NCBI GenBank assembly: GCA_903870545.1
Contig: CAIQDI010000023.1
Span: 1-48,727, forward strand
DNA length: 48,727 nucleotides
DNA from: an uncultured Pseudomonadota bacterium
Lineage (GTDB): Bacteria; Pseudomonadota; Gammaproteobacteria; Methylococcales; Methylomonadaceae
Direction of reading: 5' to 3'
The notes under the pieces are model-generated. The model saw only the letters and a list, made by a program, of their open reading frames with translations. It was not told where the DNA came from and made no database searches. Position 1 is the first letter of the stretch. The number at the start of each line of letters is the position of its first letter. The position numbers and the translations under genes were made by a program. Shown one piece after another: positions 8,542 through 17,397 of this stretch.

Positions 8542-9369
8542 ATGCAAATTTTTCACACTATTTCAGACATTCGCGCGTGGCGAAATGCCAATCGGCGCGT
8601 GGCTTTCGTGCCAACAATGGGGCATTTACACGCGGGACATTTGCAACTGGTGCGCGAAGCAAAAACACACGCCGACCAAGTCATCGTGAGTATTTTTGTC
8701 AATCCGACACAGTTTGGTATTGACGAAGATTTAGCCAATTATCCGCGTACTGAATCCCGTGATTGTGAACTGTTAGCCGCCGAAGGTTGCGATGTGGTTT
8801 TTCTGCCGTCGGTTGAAACGATTTACGCGCCAACCGCTCAAACAACCGTGACGGTTTCGGCGGTTTCACAAAATTATTGTGGCGCGTCGCGGGCAGGGCA
8901 TTTCGATGGCGTGGCAACGGTGGTGTGTAAATTATTTAATATCGTGCAACCGAATGTCGCAGTATTTGGCTTAAAAGATTTTCAGCAATTCGTGGTGATT
9001 CAAACATTGGTGCGTGATTTACATTTGCCGATTGAGATTATTGGCGTGCCGACGGTGCGGGAAATCGACGGGTTGGCGATGAGTTCGCGCAACGGTTATT
9101 TGAGTGAACGAGAACGTATTTGTGCGCCGAAAATTTATCACATTTTGCAACACGCGCGTGATAATTTAATCGCTGGAAAAACTATTGTAGACGTTGAAAC
9201 GTGTGCAATTTCAGCATTAACGCACGCGGGTTTTGACGTGGATTATTTCAACGTGGCGCGTCGTTCGGATTTGCAATTTGCCACGTTGAACGATAAAGAA
9301 TTGATTATTTTAGTGGCGGCAAAATTGGGCAAAACACGCTTGATTGATAATTTGTGGCTCGATAGATGA
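8542..9369 (+). CDS. panC: Pantothenate synthetase (pantoate-beta-alanine ligase)
   Basis: It joins pantoate and beta-alanine with ATP. Nucleotidyltransferase marks are VPTMGHLHAGHLQLV (HIGH-type motif), FVNPTQFG, GLKDFQQFVVI and the KMSKS-like MSSRNGYL. Its 275 aa are within the family range. Its TGA overlaps the ATG of the defence helicase (ATGA), so translation of that gene is probably coupled to panC. Confidence 0.95.
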   Translation: MQIFHTISDIRAWRNANRRVAFVPTMGHLHAGHLQLVREAKTHADQVIVSIFVNPTQFGIDEDLANYPRTESRDCELLAAEGCDVVFLPSVETIYAPTAQTTVTVSAVSQNYCGASRAGHFDGVATVVCKLFNIVQPNVAVFGLKDFQQFVVIQTLVRDLHLPIEIIGVPTVREIDGLAMSSRNGYLSERERICAPKIYHILQHARDNLIAGKTIVDVETCAISALTHAGFDVDYFNVARRSDLQFATLNDKELIILVAAKLGKTRLIDNLWLDR

Positions 9370-12300
9370 GCGGCATCCGTGACAATCGCCATTTCGGCAA
9401 AGTCGGCGATTTTCTCCAGAAAAAAATCCAACCTGCCAGTCAATTACGTTTCGTATCCGCGTATTTCAGTTTATTTGGCTTTGAAGCGTTGCGCGACGAA
9501 TTGGAATCTATCGACACACTGCAATTTTTATTTGGCGAACCCGCCTTTGTCAAACCGTGTGATGTAACCCAAACCGAAGCTAAAAATTTCGCCATTGTCG
9601 ATAACGATTTGTCGTTATTAAATCGTCTTAAACAAAAATCCCTCGCGAAAGCCTGCGCGAATTGGATAGTTGAAAAAGTCGAAATCCGCTCGCTAATTCA
9701 AACAAATTTATTGCACGGAAAACTGTATCACATCGACCATCACGGTGTAGAAGCCGCGTTGTTGGGCAGTTCAAATTTTACCTTGCACGGTTTAGGCGAA
9801 GGCAATTCAAACATTGAACTCAATTTAATCGTCGATAGCGACCGTGACAGACAAGATTTAAAACGCTGGTTTGATGAAATTTGGCATGACAAAACGCTTG
9901 TTAAAGATGTAAAAACCGACGTGTTGAATTATCTCGAACGGTTTTATGTGGAGCATTCGCCGTATTTTGTTTATTTAAAAACGCTGTTTCATTTGTTTGA
10001 AACGTATTTGAAAGAGCGGCAAGCCACCGATTTTTTGTGTGCGGCGTGTGGTTTTTACGAAACGGCTGTTTGGCAAAAATTGTACGATTTCCAAAAAGTA
10101 GGCGTAACTTCAGCGATTACCAAAATTAACAAACACAACGGCTGCATTCTTGCTGACAGTGTCGGTTTAGGCAAAACGTTTGAAGCGTTGGCAGTGATTA
10201 AGTATTTCGAGTGTCGCAATTCAAACGTGTTGGTGATTTGTCCGAAAAACCTGAGTCAAAATTGGACGTTTTATCAAGCGAATCAACATCACGAATCCAA
10301 TCCGCTCAAAGCCGACCGGTTGAATTATTCGGTCATTTTTCACACGGATATTGGGCGCACGTCGGGCATTTCAAAAGCAAATGGCATCAACTTGGCGAAT
10401 TTTCATTGGGAAAGTTTTGATTTGGTGGTTATCGACGAATCGCATAATTTTCGCGGCAATCCGCTCGAAAAAAATCATCCCAACGGTGACAAAATTTTCA
10501 ATCGTGCCAAATGGTTGATGGAAAAAATTATCAAATCTGGTGGCAAAACCAAAGTGCTTTTGCTGTCAGCAACGCCGGTAAATAACAGTTTGCGCGATTT
10601 GAGCAATCAAATTGCCTTTATTACCGAAGGCAAAAATGATGCGTTGCTTGACAGTTGCCGTGTGAAAAATTTAACGCAAACGTTAAGCGACGCACAAAAA
10701 CAATTTGTTGACTGGGCAACTACGCCCAAACGAAATGCGAAAGACTTGTTTAATCAATTGGATGGCGGATTTTTTACGGTGTTGGATGAATTGACGATTG
10801 CGCGATCTCGAAAACACATTATTCGCTCGTACAACGTCGAGGCGATTGGCAATTTCCCTAAACGACATAAACCGATTTCGATTTATGCGGAAATTGATAG
10901 TCACGGTGAATTTCCTAATTTTGAAGCCATTAACCAGCAAATTAAGCAGTACGAATTGGCGATTTTTAATCCGACTGGCTACGTTCAAGACGCGAAAAAA
11001 GCCAAATATCACGCGAAAGTGGGTGAACAACGCGAGTTGAATTTAACCGGCATGATGAAAACGAATTTTCTGAAACGCCTCGAAAGTTCGATTTCGTCGT
11101 TTGAAATTACCTTGGCGCGGACGTTGAAAAAAATTGAACGTTTAGAAAATCAAATCACCGCATTCAACGCCGGACAAGAAACTGATATTGAAATTGAAAG
11201 TGTCGATGAAGCCGATTTAGAAGAAAGCGGCGCGGATTTTGTTGGGCAAAAATTGAAGTTTCATTTAGCGGATTTGCGTTTGGGCGATTGGTTGGAAGCG
11301 TTGCAGAAGGATAAAGCGGCGTTACGCAGTTTGCACGATGACGCGAAAAAAATTACGCCAGATCGTGATGCCAAATTGCTGGAATTAAAAGCGCGGATCG
11401 CTGAAAAATTAAAAAATCCGCTGAATGAAGGCAACCAAAAAATTCTCGTTTTCACCGCGTTTGCGGACACGGCGCAGTATCTTTATGAAAATTTGCGCGA
11501 CGAATTCGATCTCCACAGCGCGTTAATTTGTGGATCGCGGACGGAAACCACGTTCGGCAAAAACGATTACAACAGCATTTTGACCAATTTTTCGCCACGT
11601 TCAAAACAACGTGCTAAAACGGAAACGATTGAAATTGATTTGTTGATTGCGACCGATTGCATCAGCGAAGGGCAGAATTTGCAGGATTGTGATTATTTGG
11701 TAAATTACGATATTCATTGGAATCCGGTGCGAATTATTCAACGTTTTGGGCGGATTGATCGATTGGGCAGCACCAATAAAACCATTCAAATGGTGAATTT
11801 TTGGGTGACGGCAGAATTGGATGTGTATCTTGGTTTGAAAAATAAAGTCGAAACACGCATGGTGTTGGTGGATTTGACTGCGACAGGTGATGATAATTTA
11901 TTGAGTGACGAGGAAGACAGCGATGAGTTGAATTACCGCCACCATCAATTGGAAAAATTGAAACATGACGTGTTGGATTTGGAGGATACCGACGAAACAA
12001 TTTCGCTCACGGATTTTACCTTGGATAATTTTCGGAGTGAATTGTTAGATGGTTTGGATCGCATTCGCCAACAGTTGGAAGATGCACCGTTGGGATTGCA
12101 CGCTCTGGTTCCGTGTCCATCGGGAATGCACGCAAATTTGTCGAAACGGGAATTTTCTGACATCGAAAAAGAGGTAATTCAATCGGGCGTGATTTTTTGT
12201 TTGCGGCAAAAATCGGATAACGATAGCAACGCCAAAATCAATCCGCTACATCCGCATTTTTTGGTTTATATCGGTGATAATGGCACGGTTCGTTATCATT

Positions 12301-12587
12301 ACACGCACGCGAAACAAATTTTAGAGGTGTTTAAATTATTGTGCGAACAGCGCGAAACGCCTTATGAAACGCTATGTCAGTTGTTTAATCATGAAACGAA
12401 AAACGGCACCGATGTGTCAATTTATAGCGACTTGCTGAAAAAAGCCGTTGCCGAATTGGTCGAAATTGTTAAAACCAAAGGGCAACAAAGTTTATTGGGT
12501 GGACGTGGCGCAGTGTTGGTTCCTGCCAAAAAACAACTCACTGCGTTGTCGGATTTCGATTTGATTACTTGGCTGATTGTTAAATGA
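9366..12587 (+). CDS. PLD-nuclease / SNF2-type helicase of a restriction-like defence system
   Basis: The 1073-aa protein has a phospholipase-D-type nuclease domain at residues about 20-190. It carries one full HxKx4D motif (HGKLYHID, H117/K119/D124) and GSSNFT. A superfamily 2 helicase of the SNF2/HepA kind follows: Walker A ADSVGLGKT near residue 265, Walker B VVIDESHNF near 355, motif III LLSATPVNNS near 400, a helical insertion, and a C-terminal lobe with IATDCISEGQNLQ and IIQRFGRIDRLGS. Family knowledge suggests ATP-driven DNA translocation coupled to cleavage. The partner is the adenine methylase at 13234; the RAYT between them looks like a later insertion. Resemblance is to the SNF2 helicase of class I DISARM and to split type ISP enzymes, but no drmA, drmB or separate drmC is nearby. 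Start ATG 9366 (ATGA with panC). Confidence 0.88.
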   Translation: MSGIRDNRHFGKVGDFLQKKIQPASQLRFVSAYFSLFGFEALRDELESIDTLQFLFGEPAFVKPCDVTQTEAKNFAIVDNDLSLLNRLKQKSLAKACANWIVEKVEIRSLIQTNLLHGKLYHIDHHGVEAALLGSSNFTLHGLGEGNSNIELNLIVDSDRDRQDLKRWFDEIWHDKTLVKDVKTDVLNYLERFYVEHSPYFVYLKTLFHLFETYLKERQATDFLCAACGFYETAVWQKLYDFQKVGVTSAITKINKHNGCILADSVGLGKTFEALAVIKYFECRNSNVLVICPKNLSQNWTFYQANQHHESNPLKADRLNYSVIFHTDIGRTSGISKANGINLANFHWESFDLVVIDESHNFRGNPLEKNHPNGDKIFNRAKWLMEKIIKSGGKTKVLLLSATPVNNSLRDLSNQIAFITEGKNDALLDSCRVKNLTQTLSDAQKQFVDWATTPKRNAKDLFNQLDGGFFTVLDELTIARSRKHIIRSYNVEAIGNFPKRHKPISIYAEIDSHGEFPNFEAINQQIKQYELAIFNPTGYVQDAKKAKYHAKVGEQRELNLTGMMKTNFLKRLESSISSFEITLARTLKKIERLENQITAFNAGQETDIEIESVDEADLEESGADFVGQKLKFHLADLRLGDWLEALQKDKAALRSLHDDAKKITPDRDAKLLELKARIAEKLKNPLNEGNQKILVFTAFADTAQYLYENLRDEFDLHSALICGSRTETTFGKNDYNSILTNFSPRSKQRAKTETIEIDLLIATDCISEGQNLQDCDYLVNYDIHWNPVRIIQRFGRIDRLGSTNKTIQMVNFWVTAELDVYLGLKNKVETRMVLVDLTATGDDNLLSDEEDSDELNYRHHQLEKLKHDVLDLEDTDETISLTDFTLDNFRSELLDGLDRIRQQLEDAPLGLHALVPCPSGMHANLSKREFSDIEKEVIQSGVIFCLRQKSDNDSNAKINPLHPHFLVYIGDNGTVRYHYTHAKQILEVFKLLCEQRETPYETLCQLFNHETKNGTDVSIYSDLLKKAVAELVEIVKTKGQQSLLGGRGAVLVPAKKQLTALSDFDLITWLIVK

Positions 12588-12613
12588 TTGTTCGGCGATA
12601 TTTGTGCTTGTTG

Positions 12614-12659
12614 TTGGATTACGCTTTTTCGCTATCGCTGCAAAGCTAATCCAACCTAC
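12614..12659 (-). repeat. REP-type hairpin, left copy flanking the RAYT
   Basis: TTGGATTA (12614-12621) pairs with TAATCCAA (12647-12654), with an imperfect inner stem (GCTTT/AAAGC). On the minus strand the hairpin is preceded by the GTAG tetranucleotide (CTAC at 12656-12659), the foot recognised by REP-associated transposases. The right copy at 13152 is in opposite orientation, and its stem shows a compensating T-A to C-G change. Confidence 0.8.
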
Positions 12660-12698
12660 GTTTATGTTTTTACGTTTATGTTTTTACGTTTATATTTT
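12658..12698 (+). repeat. Three tandem 14-bp units
   Basis: ACGTTTATGTTTTT occurs twice in a row (12658-12671, 12672-12685), followed by a diverged third unit ending at 12698. The units lie between the left REP hairpin and the RAYT start. They end just before the GAAGAG that serves as its ribosome-binding site. Confidence 0.8.
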
Positions 12699-12710
12699 GA
12701 AGAGATTTTT

Positions 12711-13139
12711 ATGGAATATCGTCGTCGTTTTGTTCCCAATGGTTCTTACTTTTTTACCGTTGTGACGCAAGATCGTATCCCCATTTTTAGTGATAAATCG
12801 GCAGTGAATTTATTACGAAAAGCATTTCGACACGTTATGAATAAACGTCCATTTGTCATTGATGCCATTGTGATTATGCCTGACCATCTACATTGCATTT
12901 GGACATTGCCTGAAAATGACTCGGATTATCCAACACGTTGGCGATTGATTAAAACGTATTTTACCAAAAATTATGGTCAAAAAATCTGGCAACACCGTTA
13001 TTGGGAGCATTGCATTCGAGATGAACGCGATTTTGTAAATCATGTGAATTACATTCACAACAACCCTGTAAAACACGGTTTCGCATTAAATGCCGAAGAG
13101 TGGGAACATTCAAGTATTCACAGACAAAATAAAACGTAA
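12711..13139 (+). CDS. REP-associated tyrosine transposase (RAYT, Y1/IS200-like)
   Basis: The 142-aa protein has the HUH-type single-strand transposase signature MPDHLHCIW (H-L-H, near residues 60-68) and the catalytic-Tyr segment VNYIHNNPVKHG near residue 115. RAYTs nick and join single-stranded REP hairpins, and are thought to spread REP sequences rather than their own gene. The start at 12711 (MEYRRRFVPNGSYFF) is preceded by GAAGAG 6 nt upstream; the frame runs back to 12588 but that part is low-complexity. It sits between the helicase and methylase genes with GTAG-footed hairpins on both sides, so the whole unit from about 12610 to 13200 looks like an insertion into a two-gene defence operon. 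Confidence 0.9.
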   Translation: MEYRRRFVPNGSYFFTVVTQDRIPIFSDKSAVNLLRKAFRHVMNKRPFVIDAIVIMPDHLHCIWTLPENDSDYPTRWRLIKTYFTKNYGQKIWQHRYWEHCIRDERDFVNHVNYIHNNPVKHGFALNAEEWEHSSIHRQNKT

Positions 13140-13151
13140 AAATGTAAAAAT

Positions 13152-13197
13152 GTAGGTCGGATTAGCTTTGCAGCGAAGCGAAAAAGCGTAATCCGAC
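13152..13197 (+). repeat. REP-type hairpin, right copy flanking the RAYT
   Basis: GTAG (13152-13155) is followed by GTCGGATTA (13156-13164... ) and the complementary TAATCCGAC (13189-13197). The inner part (GCTTTGCAGCGAAGCGAAAAAGC) matches the minus strand of the left copy closely. The GTAG feet of both copies face the transposase gene, the layout expected for a RAYT with a REP/inverse-REP pair. Confidence 0.85.
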
Positions 13198-13233
13198 AAA
13201 TAACCGCCAAGTCAGAAAACAAAAGAGAACATC

Positions 13234-16200
13234 ATGAAACCAGCATTAAACGCTTTCAAAACAGGTAATTTCACTGAAAATGCGCTGAATTTTTTTGAAA
13301 CGCTTGGCTACAACACCGAAGACAGCCAGCCGCTCACTCAAAAAACTTACGCCGGATTCGCACGCGAACTCAAGCCGTTAAATGAAACCAACGCGCTGGT
13401 TTTAGAATGGATTTACGTTGATCAACTGTTTTTCTTAACGCCTGAAAATACCAAAATGGCGGCGTTGCGAGTGGGTAAGCAAGAAATTCACGCTTACATG
13501 ATTTTTGGGATTGAACTCAAAAAATCGTATTATTCGCGCTCGGATTTAGCCAAAATCACTCGTGAACTTAATCGAAAATTTGATATAGCACCCATTTTAG
13601 TTTTGTTCAAACACGGTGACGCGCTGACGCTTTCCGTTATCAATCGCCGCCTTCATAAACGTGACGAAAGCCGCGACGTGTTAGAAAAAGTCACGCTGAT
13701 TAAAGATATTCGGCTCGAAAATACGCATCGCGCTCATTTGGATATTTTGGACGATTTGGTGTTTTCAAATCTAAAAAATACGCCCACCAATTTCGTTGAA
13801 TTGCACAACGCTTGGCAAAAAGTTTTAAATACCAAAACCCTCAACAAGCAATTCTATGAAAAACTGTTCGATTGGTATTTGCTCGCGCTTTCCGAAGTGA
13901 AATTTCCGCAAATTCGCGCCGACGATGATTTGATTCCTGATGAACAGCATCAAAGCGAATCGCTCATCCGTTTATTAACGCGGCTGTTGTTTGTTTGGTT
14001 TATGAAAGAAAAAGGCTTAATCGATGCCAAAATTTTCGACCAAACAGAACTCAAATCGATTCTTAAAAACTTCACCGGCGAAAATTCCAACGACACGATT
14101 TTTTATAAAGCGATTTTGCAAAATCTGTTTTTTGCCACGCTCAATATGCCGATAGGTGAACGCAAAGTTATCGTGCCACGCACAAACACTTTTCCGAATA
14201 AAAATCATGGCAATCAACTCGTTTATCGTTATGCCGAATTGTTCAACGATGCCGATTTCAAAAGCCATTTTGATGACATTCCATTTTTAAACGGCGGTTT
14301 GTTCGATTGTTTAGACCAGAAAAAAGATAAAAATAATCCTGATTCCATTGAAATTCGTCTTGATGGATTTAGCACGCAAGCCAAAAAACAAGCCGTTGCA
14401 CCCGATAAGCTCTTTTTCGGCGAATACAAAAACGTCGATTTAAGTGGCGCGTATGACAACAAAAAGAAATCTAATGTCACGGTTTATGGCTTAATTGATA
14501 TTTTGCAAAACCATAAATTCACCGTCGAAGAAAATACCCCGCTCGAAGAAGATATTGCGCTTGATCCCGAATTATTGGGGCAGGTGTTTGAAAATTTACT
14601 CGCCGCTTACAATCCTGAAACAGGCACCACCGCTCGCAAACAAACGGGTTCATTTTATACGCCGCGTGAAATTGTCGATTACATGGTGGACGAATCATTG
14701 ATTGCGTATTTCGGAGTACAAACCTTGGTTTGTGCTTCTGATTCTGATGGTACAAACCAAGGTTTGTACTCCTTGTTGAGTTATAACGAAACTCAAAACC
14801 CGTTCGACGCGCCACAAACCAACGCTTTAATTTCTGCCATCGACAACCTGAAAATCCTCGATCCTGCCTGCGGTTCGGGCGCATTTCCAATGGGGATTTT
14901 GCACAAACTCGTTTTCGTTTTGTCCAAACTCGACCCAAAAAATGAACAATGGCGCGACCGTCAAATCGCAAAACTCAAAACCATCGACGACAGCGCGTGC
15001 CGTGAAAAAGCCACCCAAGTCATTCACGATGCGTTTGAAAATAACGAACTCGATTACGGACGCAAACTTTTCTTAATCGAAAACTGCATCCACGGCGTTG
15101 ATATTCAACCCATCGCCACCCAAATCAGCAAATTACGCTTTTTCATTTCGCTCATCGTTGACCAAAAATCGCACGGCGATAAATCCAACAACTTCGGCAT
15201 TCGTCCGTTGCCCAACTTGGATTTTAAAATTATCGCCGCGAATACCTTAATCGCCGCGCCTCAAGACGATTTTGAAAACAACGCGCTGTTCTCGAATGAT
15301 TCCTTTTTTGAAAATTTCAGCGACTTAACGCACGATTATTTCAAAGTCGCCAACCCCGACGATAAACGAAAATTACGCGACAAAATCGAAACGCTCATCA
15401 ACTCAAAATGCGACGAAAAAATTAAAGCCATCGAATCGTTAAGCCATAACGAAGCCAAATATAAAAAACAAATCGACCAGCTCGAAAGCCACAAAAAACT
15501 TTGGCAAAGTTACGCCAATTTGTTCAAACACGAAGCCGTTGCGTTCTTTGAACCCCGCTATTTCTTCCCGCAACTTTCGGGCGGCTTTGATATTGTGATT
15601 GGCAATCCGCCTTATATTCAAATTCAAAAATTCAGCGGTCAAGCCATTCAAACCCAATGGCAAAATCAACAGTATGAAACCTTCCAAAAAACAGGCGATA
15701 TTTACGCGCTGTTTATTGAAAAAGGCGTTTCATTACTCAATCAAAACGGCTTGCTGGCGTTCATCACATCAAATAAATGGATGCGTGCAGGTTATGGCAA
15801 ATCGTTACGGCACTTTTTAGCGACCAAAACCCAACCGCTAAAACTGATTGATTTCGGTGATTCTCAATTATTTGAAAGTGCCACGACATACACGAACATT
15901 TTAATCACGCAACATTCGTGCGTAGGGGCGAAAAATTTTTCGCCCCTACATTTCAACGCCTGCGCGATTCAAGATGATTTTTCGATTGAAAAACCTTTAG
16001 CTGATTACTTTGCCGCAAATTCACAAAAAATGCCTGTCATGTCAGAAGATGCTTGGGTTATTTCATCTAATGCCGTGCAACTTATTAAAACCAAAATTGA
16101 AGCTAAGGGTATGCCACTTAAAACGTGGGATATTTCAATTTCTAGGGGATTTTTAACAGGTTTGAACCAAGCGTTTATCATCGACACTGAAACAAAAGAG

Positions 16201-16884
16201 CGTTTGTGTTTAACTGATTCAAAATCAGTAGAAATTATTAAACCGATTCTGCGTGGACGAGATATTAAAAAATATGCAGCTGAATGGGATGATTTGTGGC
16301 TGATTTATTCACATTCGGAAATAAAAGAAAACGACTATCCAGTAATTACAGAATACTTATTACAATTCAAAGAAAAGCTGTTAGCTAGACGAGGTGGCGC
16401 GAATCCAAAAACAGGTGAGGTTCCTTACAAATGGTGGCAATTACAAGTTGATTATTATTCGTCTGGAACTTATAAGAATTTTCAAAAAGAAAAAATTATT
16501 TATCCAAATATGACTTCTATTTTGCCTTTTCATTATGATAACGAAGGATTTTTTGGCAACGATAAGTCGTTCATTATCACTGGCGAATCATTAAAATACT
16601 TAACTGCTTTTTTAAATTCGCGTTTATTTATTTTTGCATTTAAAGAAAAATTTCCTGAGTTAATGGGAAATACTTATGAATTAAGAAAAGTATTTTTTGA
16701 AAAACTTCCCATTCTAAAAATCCCCGAATCCGAACAACAGCCCTTTATCACGTTAGTGGACAAAATCCTTGCCGAGAAAAAAGCCGGCAACGACACCCGC
16801 GCGTTGGAACGTGAGATTGATGTGTTGGTTTATGGGCTTTATGGGTTGTCGGAAGATGAAATTTTGATTGTGGAGGGGAAATAA
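13234..16884 (+). CDS. Eco57I-like N6-adenine DNA methyltransferase / specificity protein
   Basis: The product has 1216 aa. The AdoMet motif LDPACGSGAFPMGIL lies near residue 540 and the catalytic motif IVIGNPPYIQIQKF near residue 790, together defining an amino-methyltransferase acting on adenine. The N-terminal ~500 residues include a GIELKKSYYSR stretch and helical regions. The C-terminal ~400 residues (from about 800) would hold target recognition and end in a Lys/Glu-rich helix. It has the size of type IIG/ISP and BREX PglX-like enzymes, but no nuclease motif that I can confirm. It therefore probably protects self DNA while the PLD-helicase restricts foreign DNA. Two palindromes (14713-14772 and 15922-15949) lie inside the frame without breaking it. 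The last 93 nt are repeated downstream twice. An ATG follows the TAA directly. Confidence 0.88.
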   Translation: MKPALNAFKTGNFTENALNFFETLGYNTEDSQPLTQKTYAGFARELKPLNETNALVLEWIYVDQLFFLTPENTKMAALRVGKQEIHAYMIFGIELKKSYYSRSDLAKITRELNRKFDIAPILVLFKHGDALTLSVINRRLHKRDESRDVLEKVTLIKDIRLENTHRAHLDILDDLVFSNLKNTPTNFVELHNAWQKVLNTKTLNKQFYEKLFDWYLLALSEVKFPQIRADDDLIPDEQHQSESLIRLLTRLLFVWFMKEKGLIDAKIFDQTELKSILKNFTGENSNDTIFYKAILQNLFFATLNMPIGERKVIVPRTNTFPNKNHGNQLVYRYAELFNDADFKSHFDDIPFLNGGLFDCLDQKKDKNNPDSIEIRLDGFSTQAKKQAVAPDKLFFGEYKNVDLSGAYDNKKKSNVTVYGLIDILQNHKFTVEENTPLEEDIALDPELLGQVFENLLAAYNPETGTTARKQTGSFYTPREIVDYMVDESLIAYFGVQTLVCASDSDGTNQGLYSLLSYNETQNPFDAPQTNALISAIDNLKILDPACGSGAFPMGILHKLVFVLSKLDPKNEQWRDRQIAKLKTIDDSACREKATQVIHDAFENNELDYGRKLFLIENCIHGVDIQPIATQISKLRFFISLIVDQKSHGDKSNNFGIRPLPNLDFKIIAANTLIAAPQDDFENNALFSNDSFFENFSDLTHDYFKVANPDDKRKLRDKIETLINSKCDEKIKAIESLSHNEAKYKKQIDQLESHKKLWQSYANLFKHEAVAFFEPRYFFPQLSGGFDIVIGNPPYIQIQKFSGQAIQTQWQNQQYETFQKTGDIYALFIEKGVSLLNQNGLLAFITSNKWMRAGYGKSLRHFLATKTQPLKLIDFGDSQLFESATTYTNILITQHSCVGAKNFSPLHFNACAIQDDFSIEKPLADYFAANSQKMPVMSEDAWVISSNAVQLIKTKIEAKGMPLKTWDISISRGFLTGLNQAFIIDTETKERLCLTDSKSVEIIKPILRGRDIKKYAAEWDDLWLIYSHSEIKENDYPVITEYLLQFKEKLLARRGGANPKTGEVPYKWWQLQVDYYSSGTYKNFQKEKIIYPNMTSILPFHYDNEGFFGNDKSFIITGESLKYLTAFLNSRLFIFAFKEKFPELMGNTYELRKVFFEKLPILKIPESEQQPFITLVDKILAEKKAGNDTRALEREIDVLVYGLYGLSEDEILIVEGK
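14713..14772. repeat. 60-bp inverted repeat inserted in frame in the methylase
   Basis: Two perfect 21-nt arms (14713-14733, beginning GGAGTACAAACC, and 14752-14772, ending GGTTTGTACTCC) flank an 18-nt spacer. The element is exactly 20 codons long, so the frame is kept. It lies just before the AdoMet motif region, in a poorly conserved loop (peptide VQTLVCASDSDGTNQGLYSL). Confidence 0.9.
15922..15949. repeat. 28-bp perfect palindrome in frame in the methylase
   Basis: The half-site GTAGGGGCGAAAAA is followed at once by its exact complement. The element carries a GTAG foot on both strands and encodes VGAKNFSP in the methylase. It is of REP-like character but is unrelated in sequence to the hairpins around the RAYT. 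Confidence 0.9.
16792..16884 (+). repeat. Methylase 3'-tail repeat, copy 1 (genuine gene end)
   Basis: The last 31 codons of the methylase, including the stop (GACACCCGCGCGTTGG through GGGGAAATAA). It is the reference for two further copies downstream, at 17394 and 17938. Each copy ends directly in front of a toxin-antitoxin cassette. Confidence 0.9.
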
Positions 16885-17172
16885 ATGCACGTTATCACGC
16901 GCAAACGTTTGAATGATTTTGCCGAATTATATCCAGACGTTAAAACCGCGTTGCAACATTGGTATCACACGATTAAATCGAACAATTTTGATTCGTTCAA
17001 CGAGTTAAAAATGTTGTTTCCTTACGCTGACCAAGTTGGCAAATTAACGGTTTTCAATGTTGGCGGTAACAAAGTGAGATTGATTGCGGCGATTCATTAC
17101 AACAATCGCAAAGTTTATATCCGAGCGATATTGACCCACAGCGAATACGATAAAAACAAATGGAAGGAGTAA
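16885..17172 (+). CDS. higB: HigB-type toxin (ribosome-dependent mRNA interferase family)
   Basis: This 95-aa protein belongs to the HigB family of RelE-fold toxins, which cleave mRNA on the ribosome. The family pattern is clear: RKRLNDFAELYPDVKTAL, LKMLFPYADQVG, FNVGGNKVRLIAAI and the C-terminal ILTHSEYDK. The ATG abuts the TAA of the methylase (TAAATG), so translation is probably coupled. The partner antitoxin gene follows after 3 nt. Length is normal and the conserved residues are intact, so the toxin is likely functional. Confidence 0.85.
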   Translation: MHVITRKRLNDFAELYPDVKTALQHWYHTIKSNNFDSFNELKMLFPYADQVGKLTVFNVGGNKVRLIAAIHYNNRKVYIRAILTHSEYDKNKWKE

Positions 17173-17175
17173 TTT

Positions 17176-17397
17176 ATGACTGCGGTTTATCTTGAGCAAC
17201 TAACACCAGTTTGGAATGATTTTTCAAAATTCGTTCATGTTCTGCACAACGAACGTGATTATAAAAAAGCGGTTTCGTTGCTTGATAGTTTGATTGATAG
17301 GGTTGGCGAAAATGAAAAACATCCGTTAGCGTCGTTGATGGAATTGGTTGGTGTGTTGATTACGCAATATGAAGATGCTTATGTGCCTGAATTGTGA
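17176..17397 (+). CDS. Truncated HigA-like antitoxin lacking its DNA-binding domain
   Basis: The 73-aa product matches the N-terminal part of the HigA antitoxin that normally accompanies this HigB type (residues about 30-70: DYKKAVSLLDSLIDRVGENE, HPLASLMELVGVLITQYED). Usual family members continue for another ~60 residues with an XRE-type helix-turn-helix. Here the frame ends right after AYVPEL, at a TGA (17395-17397) that lies inside methylase-tail copy 2, which begins at 17394. The DNA-binding half therefore seems to have been lost at the repeat junction. AAGGAG at 17164-17169 is a strong ribosome-binding site. It might still bind HigB but could hardly autorepress. Confidence 0.7.
   Translation: MTAVYLEQLTPVWNDFSKFVHVLHNERDYKKAVSLLDSLIDRVGENEKHPLASLMELVGVLITQYEDAYVPEL

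Noticed and set aside
12588-12710. N-terminal extension of the transposase frame
   Set aside because: It reads through the left REP hairpin and the 14-bp tandem repeats. The start at 12711 has a ribosome-binding site and matches the family.
9366-16884. Canonical DISARM or BREX assignment
   Set aside because: The required partner genes (drmA, drmB; pglZ, brxC) are absent on both sides, so only similarity of parts can be claimed.
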